Positions 57,794 through 64,000 of a stretch of 64,000 bases of DNA are shown here, piece after piece. Location: positions 29,714,433 to 29,778,432 of the forward strand of contig CM046871.1 of the NCBI GenBank assembly GCA_025617745.1, given 5' to 3'. A program made the translations under genes and the position numbers. The notes beneath the pieces are model-generated. The model saw nothing but the letters and a program-made list of their open reading frames with translations. It did no database searches and was not told the origin of the DNA. How positions within the stretch are numbered: position 1 is the first letter of the stretch; every line of letters starts with the position of its first letter. The stretch is from Heliocidaris erythrogramma. Taxonomy: Eukaryota; Echinodermata; Echinoidea; Camarodonta; Echinometridae.

Positions 57794-58860
57794 TGAAGAA
57801 ATTGATAGGAGAAAAGTAGTGGGTGGGGGAAATTATATGCCTTTCAAAATCTCACCTGCCTCTCCAGACACTCTCGGTGTTGGGGGGGGGGGGGGGGGAT
57901 AGGAAGTTAAAAAAACAAATCTTGAAAATTTTCAGGGATTTATTTTACTGCGGGAATCCCCCGGCCTTCCATGGAAAGAAAGGAGAGTGTGTGTGGGGGG
58001 GGGGGGGGGGGTGTTCTCCTGTTTTCCATATGTTTTGCGGACTGCGGCCGTTCCGGTGCCTGGATCCGCCTACGATGTGCACGGAAGAATGATACCATTA
58101 TATGTCATTTTTTTTCCTTTAATGCGGGTGCTTCGAAAAGGTGGTCGAATCTCAGGTTTCACCCATGGTTATTGTTTCGAACGTGAAAGTTCACGAATCA
58201 ACAATAAGTTAAGGTAAATTTTGATAGCTTGGAAATAGCTGCAAGAGAGGGTATATGGCAATCACACTGTGACCAATTTGCGTCGACTAAAGACCATTCA
58301 GGTAGAAGGTGTAAGGTCATTTAAGTAAAAGCACGAGCGTGAATGGAAAGTGTATGCATTTATGCGCCCAATGTTTTACGGTCTACTTCCAATCTTTAAT
58401 TATCCACGAGGACGAGGTCAAAATCATTTTTTATCGGAATGAGAGCCAAGCTAAAAAAAGCGAATGGAATGGTTTATCTTTATTCAAGCATTAAGAGATT
58501 CATGGTGAGACAGTGATGGTACATTGAGTGACATGTTTATTAGAGCCTAGCTTATGATGTTCTTCTTTTATAAACACTTCCCTTCCTCCTGTTAATTATT
58601 TTCCTCTCTTTTTCTCTCTCACTTAAATGATCCCATATTAAGAATGTTCTTTAAACTTAAGATGATTTTAACTGACCTTCGAAACATAAACGAAGAAGAG
58701 AAATTTAAACTAATTATGTCAAATAACGAAACAGACATAAACACCATAATAATCTTAGGAATAAGCGAAATGTATGACAAACGATCAGACCTGCTGAAAA
58801 GCAATAAATCATTAAATCAAAATAATGCCCCTCCCCCCCCCCATTGCACAAGGCTAATCT
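55847..58860. other. No gene; microsatellites and poly-G runs
   Basis: GA/CT tracts at 56,690-56,775, 57,140-57,170 and 57,330-57,420. A 29-G run lies at 57,764-57,792 with further G runs near 57,882 and 57,996. GTGCCTGGATCCGCC near 58,058 is a likely remnant of the GGCGGATCC family. Frames here are low-complexity. Confidence 0.5.
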
Positions 58861-58864
58861 GCCA

Positions 58865-58990
58865 CAAGATGTTGGTATATGATGTCATATTAAAACAGAT
58901 GTTGGTATATTATGTTATATATATTTAAAAGATGTTGGTATTATATGTTTAATATATATATTTGCATAAAATGTTGGTATATTTGCATGT
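58865..58990 (+). repeat. Short tandem repeat, GATGTTGGTATAT units
   Basis: Four units based on AGATGTTGGTATAT, spaced about 30-40 bp, AT-rich. No coding meaning. Confidence 0.7.
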
Positions 58991-59009
58991 ATATAATATT
59001 GATGGCTTT

Positions 59010-59205
59010 AGGGGGATATTATACAAATATCCCATGCAGTGAGAGACTCTGGTTAAAATTATACATTCGAGGAGGCGGTGGTATAGTACATTTTTCTTGA
59101 GGGGCGTAGCCCCGAAAGAAAAATGTACTATACCACCGCCTCCGAGAATGTATAATTTTAACCAGAGTGTCGAACAAAATGTATGGGATATTTGATTTAT
59201 ATCCT
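59010..59205. repeat. Long palindrome downstream of the Crypton gene
   Basis: ACTCTGGTTAAAATTATACA and GGAGGCGGTGGTATAGTACA on the left are mirrored on the right around a short loop (GGGCGTAGCCCC). The arms extend outward through AAATATCCCAT. Stems are about 85 bp with few mismatches, so the palindrome is young or under conversion. Probably a MITE. Confidence 0.85.
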
Positions 59206-59516
59206 AATACACACAATGCTAATTATTGAAAGAATGCAAAATAAATGATAAATATTTTCTAACTCACCATTCTCCATTATTGCCTTGTGCTGTTTGTATA
59301 CTTGAAATCCATGTTTAAATCCACTTCACGTTTTAAAAAATCTATCCATTCAATGTCAAATGCAAAAAACTAGATGAAAACATATAGTACATAACTACGT
59401 GTCCAAATGTTGACAAGAGCAAGATGAACATATGTACAGTAGTCGGTACAAAATCCAAATCCAAGTGAAAATTAATGGAAACCAGAACATATATACAACA
59501 ATCATTAATCCATTCA
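59206..59516. other. Spacer and likely 3' flank of the recombinase gene
   Basis: AT-rich. No clear polyadenylation context or motif beyond scattered AATAAA-like words. Confidence 0.3.
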
Positions 59517-60863
59517 TTAATGATTGTAAAAGTTTACTTGGCAGTTATGGAAATGAAATTGTGGCTGACTTGAATTTGAAACCACACTCATTCCCATGGC
59601 AAGGTTGCCGCTAGCAGGAGTAACTGGTCCTGGAGCTGGTCCTGGAGCACTCACATTGACACTGTTACTAACAGTGTTAGTCACGTCCATTAGTGGGATT
59701 GTGTTAGAGAGATCGTTCAAGAATTGTTCTAATTCTAAATCATCCAATTGATAATCGTCAACACTTTCTGCCGTTGAACAGGATGGCAAATCTTCGATTT
59801 GAGGGTTGATTTTTTCAGAGAGTGTACGGGACATTTCTTGTTTGCGTTCCTCACTCGTCCGCGAATAATGTCGGATACTAGTCTCAGACCTATGTCCAGA
59901 CACAGACATGATATCCCTCGACGTATGACCCGCATGATCCAGTATTGTGATGCTTGTAGCACGCAGGCAATGGTTGGTATAGTTCTTTACAACTCCAGCA
60001 TCTTTGCAGATGGTTTTTGTCATCGTTTGCAAGGTATTCTTTCCAACTGGGCTGTTGTCGTACCGGACATTGTCTTTCACAGTTTCTTTCTTCTTTGGCC
60101 TTTGAAAGAATGCGTCGCAAGCTGGATTGAGATGACTAATATATGTTTTTAGGCTCAGAACGGGACACCTCTCATTTCCAGCAACACTATGCATTTGCCC
60201 ACCTTGGCTTTGCTCTTCATCTACTTGATGATTTTTTGTGCTGTGGTCCCTCAGAGTATAAAACTCGTGGCCATTATCACCAGTCAATAAAAAATCCTCT
60301 GCTTTTAAAGAGCGTAGGTTTTCCATGCCACGGTTAGCAAAGTACGTCATAAAATCAATGAAAACTTTTTGCTGAAGTTGCTTAGGATCAGTAAGATCGA
60401 CAAGGCTTTCTTGAATTTTTTTCATATCGGCATCAGGAATTGGATCATGATGATTTACAACTCCTTTTCCCTTTCCCTTTAGTTTATGAACAACAGCTTT
60501 GAATGTTCTGTTTGATACTGGAAATAAGTTACTTTTAATGTCAACCCTTCTTGTTGACGTGAAATGCTTTTGTAGAGCAAATTTCAACGTGTGCATTGAT
60601 TTTACACTGTAATCTTGTCCCGACTTATTACGTGCCCCGGCATAGAATCGAGAAAGGATTGAATCGAGTTCGGCAATTTCTACACTGTCTAGATCATCAA
60701 AATTCACACCAATCGTGTCACAGAACTCCCTGAATATTGCTAAACCATACCTTACAGTTTTTCTCGTATTCGTACTATCCACAGAGTTGATGAATTCTTC
60801 AATGTCCTCATTTTCAATAAGTTTAAATCTCAATGCATTTCCGAGTGCACTGGACGCAGCCAT
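59517..60863 (-). CDS. Crypton-type tyrosine recombinase
   Basis: A single uninterrupted frame of 448 residues. An N-terminal helical, SAM-like core-binding region (about 15-130) precedes a catalytic domain with Arg178 (FANRGMENLR), His298 and Arg301 (NHCLR), His324 (SGHRS) and Tyr333 (IRHYSR). This is the R-H-R-H-Y set of tyrosine recombinases, which cut and rejoin DNA through a covalent tyrosine link. The layout matches animal Crypton transposons and the domesticated DUF3504 proteins derived from them. The C-terminus (FHFHNCQVNFYNH) is typical of that group. I chose the start at 60,863 (AAGATGG context); an upstream ATG would add 15 residues. It is most likely a transposon gene in the nucleus; a domesticated host gene is possible. 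Confidence 0.85.
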   Translation of the reverse strand: MAASSALGNALRFKLIENEDIEEFINSVDSTNTRKTVRYGLAIFREFCDTIGVNFDDLDSVEIAELDSILSRFYAGARNKSGQDYSVKSMHTLKFALQKHFTSTRRVDIKSNLFPVSNRTFKAVVHKLKGKGKGVVNHHDPIPDADMKKIQESLVDLTDPKQLQQKVFIDFMTYFANRGMENLRSLKAEDFLLTGDNGHEFYTLRDHSTKNHQVDEEQSQGGQMHSVAGNERCPVLSLKTYISHLNPACDAFFQRPKKKETVKDNVRYDNSPVGKNTLQTMTKTICKDAGVVKNYTNHCLRATSITILDHAGHTSRDIMSVSGHRSETSIRHYSRTSEERKQEMSRTLSEKINPQIEDLPSCSTAESVDDYQLDDLELEQFLNDLSNTIPLMDVTNTVSNSVNVSAPGPAPGPVTPASGNLAMGMSVVSNSSQPQFHFHNCQVNFYNH

Positions 60864-61054
60864 CTTGTCTGTTTGTAAACAAATCTTCGACCTCACACAC
60901 ACGTACACACAAAAAAAGTTGCTTCCGTTTGTGCGCCAAATTCTTCAATACGACTTTTCAGCTGAACGAGCGGACACTGCAGTGTTACATAGCCGGGGGT
61001 AGCCGAACCATCGGGAGGCTTCGCGTGTGCCACTGTTAGAAAGCAGCTGAGTAA

Positions 61055-61115
61055 CCTCATTTGCATAAAATGTGCCCAAAAATTTTTTTGGGCACATTTT
61101 ATGCAAATTAGGAGG
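61055..61115. repeat. Palindrome with ATTTGCAT octamers
   Basis: CCTCATTTGCATAAAATGTG on the left pairs with CACATTTTATGCAAATTAGG on the right around AAAAATTTTTTT. A further ATGCAAATTAG follows at 61,131. It lies about 190 bp upstream of the recombinase start. ATTTGCAT is the octamer site of POU factors, but the match may be chance within a repeat. Confidence 0.75.
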
Positions 61116-61239
61116 TGTTTCAGGCACTTTGTATGCAAATTAGCTAGTATTTCCCTACCATCATTTTGATGGTAGAAATATATTTGGTCATGTGACCGTG
61201 TTTTGACCAATAACAAAATAAGAAGTTTTGTGATTAGGA

Positions 61240-61690
61240 TATAACAGAATATATTGCCCGCAACAGAATCATATTGCCCCGAGTCGAAGACGAGGACAAT
61301 ATTGGTTCATTTAAGGGCAATATTTTCGATATTCACCGAAAGTTGAGCCAGTCATATTATTATTATTACCTAGACTCTATATCATCTATATGCCTGTTTT
61401 GTAGCAATTACAAACAACGTCTGTTTGCCTGTCAGTCCTTCTGATTTCAGGTTATTCATACAGATATGCAATCTAGGCCAAGCAATTGTGACGTAAATTG
61501 TACGCGTACACAATACTGCGCGTATAAAAGCGCACAGACAAGAAAGGGTGGAATATGACAAAAAAGTTGCCCTCTTTTTTAGTACATTGGTCTATGGGGA
61601 AAACCGGGAAGAGGGCCATATGGCAAATATTGCCCGCTCCGGTGACGGATTCGGAGTAGCGTTTAAAATACGACTTTTTATTTTGCAGCT
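61240..61690. repeat. GGGCAATATT-rich repeat with a TATA-like box
   Basis: Repeated words ATATTGCCC and GGGCAATATT around GAGTCGAAGACGAGG, then GCGCGTATAAAAGCGC near 61,520, and a partial hairpin CCCTCTTTT...GGAAGAGGG after it. It resembles a mobile element end, but its borders are unknown to me. Confidence 0.4.
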
Positions 61691-62082
61691 AAAAATGCCC
61701 TGTATAGGTAATAATATGTTAAATATATTTAAAAATAATTGTATTATATTATAACTATTCTAATGTATTATGTTCCGAATTGGCTTGCGGCAGTTTTTTT
61801 TTTTGCTGTTGTTCTTATTATTATATTTATATTTATATTATGCTTTGAACTGGAATTATGACATGAGTTTGTATGGGATGTATTTTGTATGAAGTGGTCA
61901 GGGGTTATATTTGCCGTCTTTCAAGGCATAGCAGTTGGTTCAGCTAGAAGACTGTGTGTGCATCCTGTTATCATGGTTATGGTCACGCATAAGTTTGCTG
62001 GCTAAGGCAATAAAACGCTTTATATACCTTACTTTAAGAATCTTTCCTAATCCTGTCATCTTATCGGTTGAAAGTGAGGTCG

Positions 62083-62548
62083 TGTTTTTAACCATGCCCG
62101 CAAAAATGAACTATGCCCACGGGCATAGTTAAATTTTGCTGCGATCCCCATTGGTTTACGTGTAAAAAATTACTTTGTGCGAGCGCGGATACCATAATCG
62201 CAGTGCGATTTGGTTGCTAAATTTATTTTACTTGCGACGAAGACCGGCAAACTATCTCGATTTATCTCCGATTGTTTAGTTTATTAACAGTTTGATGATG
62301 ATTTTTAAATGTGAGAACCCCATGATTGGTAAGTCGCACATGTATTCTTTGACTCCTACCTGGCTTTGTTCGGTATATAAAATACATGTTGACTGCTTCA
62401 ATATTCGACAAACAGTTGTTTCTATGGGCTCTCGGGGACCTTACATCCTGCTGATGACCCCTCGGCGAACCTCGGGGTCATCAGCAGGATGTAAGGTCCC
62501 CGAGAGCCTATATAAACAGCTATGCCTCTCATAGCAGTCAATATATCT
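62083..62548 (+). repeat. TATA-plus-hairpin module
   Basis: A small palindrome (AACTATGCCCACGGGCATAG, 62,101-62,125) and an ATTGG box precede CGGTATATAAAA at 62,371-62,382. Directly after come TTGACTGCTTC and a hairpin (62,388-62,541) whose stem includes CTCTCGGGGACCTTACATCC, with the loop near 62,461-62,472. The intron hairpin at 29,634 has the same order on the minus strand: TATATAAAA, ATGTTGACTG, hairpin. It may be a foldback transposon family with its own promoter. Confidence 0.6.
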
Positions 62549-63503
62549 ATACTATAATTCGAAATTAATGAGACAGGGAACGAAAAAGAGAGAGGGGGGT
62601 CACGCGCGCGTGCACACACACACGCACACACCCACACATTACCCACAGAGATGGAGAGAGAGAGAGAGGAAAATAATTTACAGGATGCAGAGAAGTGTTT
62701 ATATTAGAAGAACAAGTTCAAGATAATATTCAATATGTTGGAATTAAGTCAAAACAATTATCGCATATGTGTAAAAATCTACATGATTAAGAAAATAAAT
62801 ACTTTTGGTTCTCGTCGCGTCGGTGATTGTTCATTATTCCAGTATAATGAAATAAATGGGACATAATGATACTAATGTTCATCTTGGACCTGCCTCGATG
62901 ATAGTATGAAAGCGTCTGGGAAAACACATTTTAGAATATAGGTTACCTTACAAGCCGCGACAGATTAAATGCCTTGTCAATTCACATAATTATCATACCT
63001 CCATCGTTCCAGATGAGACGGGTAGTAAATTTGATAATGTACGCATCAATCATACAGAGATCATACATCGGTGTCACATAATAGTCATGTGACATGATTT
63101 AATCTCACCCAGCTGGTGTAAAAAAGGGTTTGACGTGTAATCATCAGCAGAAGTAAAAGTGAAGAATGTTTTCGCGCTGTTCTTTCTTGTAACAGAACAT
63201 AACCTTAATATCGGATGAGGATTTATCAGTGGCGCGACTGATTTTTAAAAAATATTTTCGAATGAAATACTACTCCATGTTTAGAAATATGTTAATTTTA
63301 ATATATATGCGATAATATGTGTAATTAATTTACTTTTTCATTTTCGTTTAATTGAGAAGAGACCAATTCCCCCTATTTTTTGTGCTTAAAGCTCACATTA
63401 TTAGCTATGTTGGAAGTTGGATGTAAGCTTATAATTCAGATGAGCAGTTCCTAAGTAAACAATTTTCCATTGTAGTTTCAACAATTCAAATCCATATCAA
63501 TTG

Positions 63504-63535
<32 letters not shown>

Positions 63536-63590
63536 CGTGTGTGTGTTTAACTGAATCCTAATCAACAAATACTGGTAGTATCTATTTGCC
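62549..63590. other. No gene; microsatellites
   Basis: GA near 62,650 and a (GT)n run at 63,507-63,547. No recognisable coding or RNA feature. Confidence 0.45.
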
Positions 63591-64000
63591 ATGCTTACAT
63601 CTGCCCATGCACGTCAGCATTTACACGTGATGGTCAGCAAATATGTTTGGTTTGGTTTGGCGCCACGTACCGTCTCTTCTATATCTCAGTCACACTGCCG
63701 AACCGACTTTCAAACCGACACCAATTTGATCACTTCTCGGCCATTCGCTGTAATGTATTTTGTTTGTTTGGCCTGTTGTCTGCCTGATGCCGGTCTCGTT
63801 GGTATGCCTGGGGTATAATGAGCCAGAAGCAGATGGCTCGATGCGTTTCTATTTTCGTCACCCAGTTTCTTTACAGTATCGTTATCGATGGGAACCACTC
63901 ATTCGTCAAATGTTTTCTCGTCTCACTGAGGGCCAACATGATGATGCGTGTAAAGTGTTCCATAATGTATGAGAAATAGATATATTGATAGAAAGATAGA
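63591..64000 (+). other. Unassigned short frames at the window edge
   Basis: Two overlapping frames of 70-75 codons (63,591-63,818 and 63,760-63,972). Neither shows a domain or a clear splice pattern. They could be part of a gene or repeat that continues past the edge, but I cannot support it. Confidence 0.2.

Noticed and set aside
63591-63818. Weak resemblance to a retrotransposon integrase zinc region
   Set aside because: Only a few residues fit and the following DDE motifs are missing in all frames.

Overview
This window is nuclear DNA from an animal. Introns with GT/AG borders, a tRNA-derived SINE, LINE tails, Penelope-like elements, Tc1, hAT-like, CACTA-like and Crypton sequences, and abundant microsatellites and poly-G tracts all point that way. 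The repeat types (a SINE with a CCACCCAGGTGT body, GGCGGATCC-ended elements) and a two-exon sulfotransferase-like gene family recall marine deuterostomes. An echinoderm, perhaps a sea urchin, is my best guess, but nothing here proves it. Only two protein-coding regions look intact: a sulfotransferase-like gene (29,127-30,789) and a Crypton-type tyrosine recombinase (59,517-60,863, minus strand).

Layout. 1-6,500: a dispersed repeat duplicated almost perfectly across a 500-N gap, carrying a foldback DNA element (4,015-5,848) whose empty site survives in a third copy of the repeat at 26,237. 7,700-23,300: a dead sulfotransferase-like paralogue. Its exon 1 (9,157-9,385) and exon 2 (22,255-23,284) are about 12.9 kb apart because the intron filled with a Ty3/gypsy-type retrotransposon (10,062-18,420), a truncated Penelope-like fragment and a Tc1-like transposon (18,929-21,083). 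Exon 2 also took a hAT-like MITE with a perfect 8-bp duplication. 23,400-27,540: a LINE fragment and the third copy of the first repeat, itself carrying two insertions. 28,500-30,800: the intact paralogue, with a MITE just upstream and a long hairpin in its only intron.

30,800-40,200: a LINE 3' end, then a minus-strand Penelope-like element (PLE) with inverted terminal repeats and hammerhead-like motifs. Its coding region is split by a 5.25-kb insertion (33,416-38,664) that I cannot assign to a superfamily. That insertion has TGGTA/TACC-type ends and two different arrays of ACGTC-rich repeats, and holds a decayed minus-strand gene resembling DUF4806 proteins. 40,200-43,400: a long palindromic element carrying a LINE fragment and a 523-bp element with a 9-bp duplication. 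43,400-58,900: mostly non-coding, with MITEs of TTAA, hAT-like and CACTA-like type, a Tc1-like snapback derivative (52,218-53,036) and simple repeats. 58,900-62,550: the Crypton gene in a stretch rich in palindromes, including a TATA-plus-hairpin module with a relative in the intron of the intact gene.

There is no operon-like cooperation. The window is best read as two diverged gene copies and one autonomous-looking recombinase in a dense nest of mobile DNA. The best candidates for something undescribed are the 33.4-38.7 kb element and the TATA-plus-hairpin modules.
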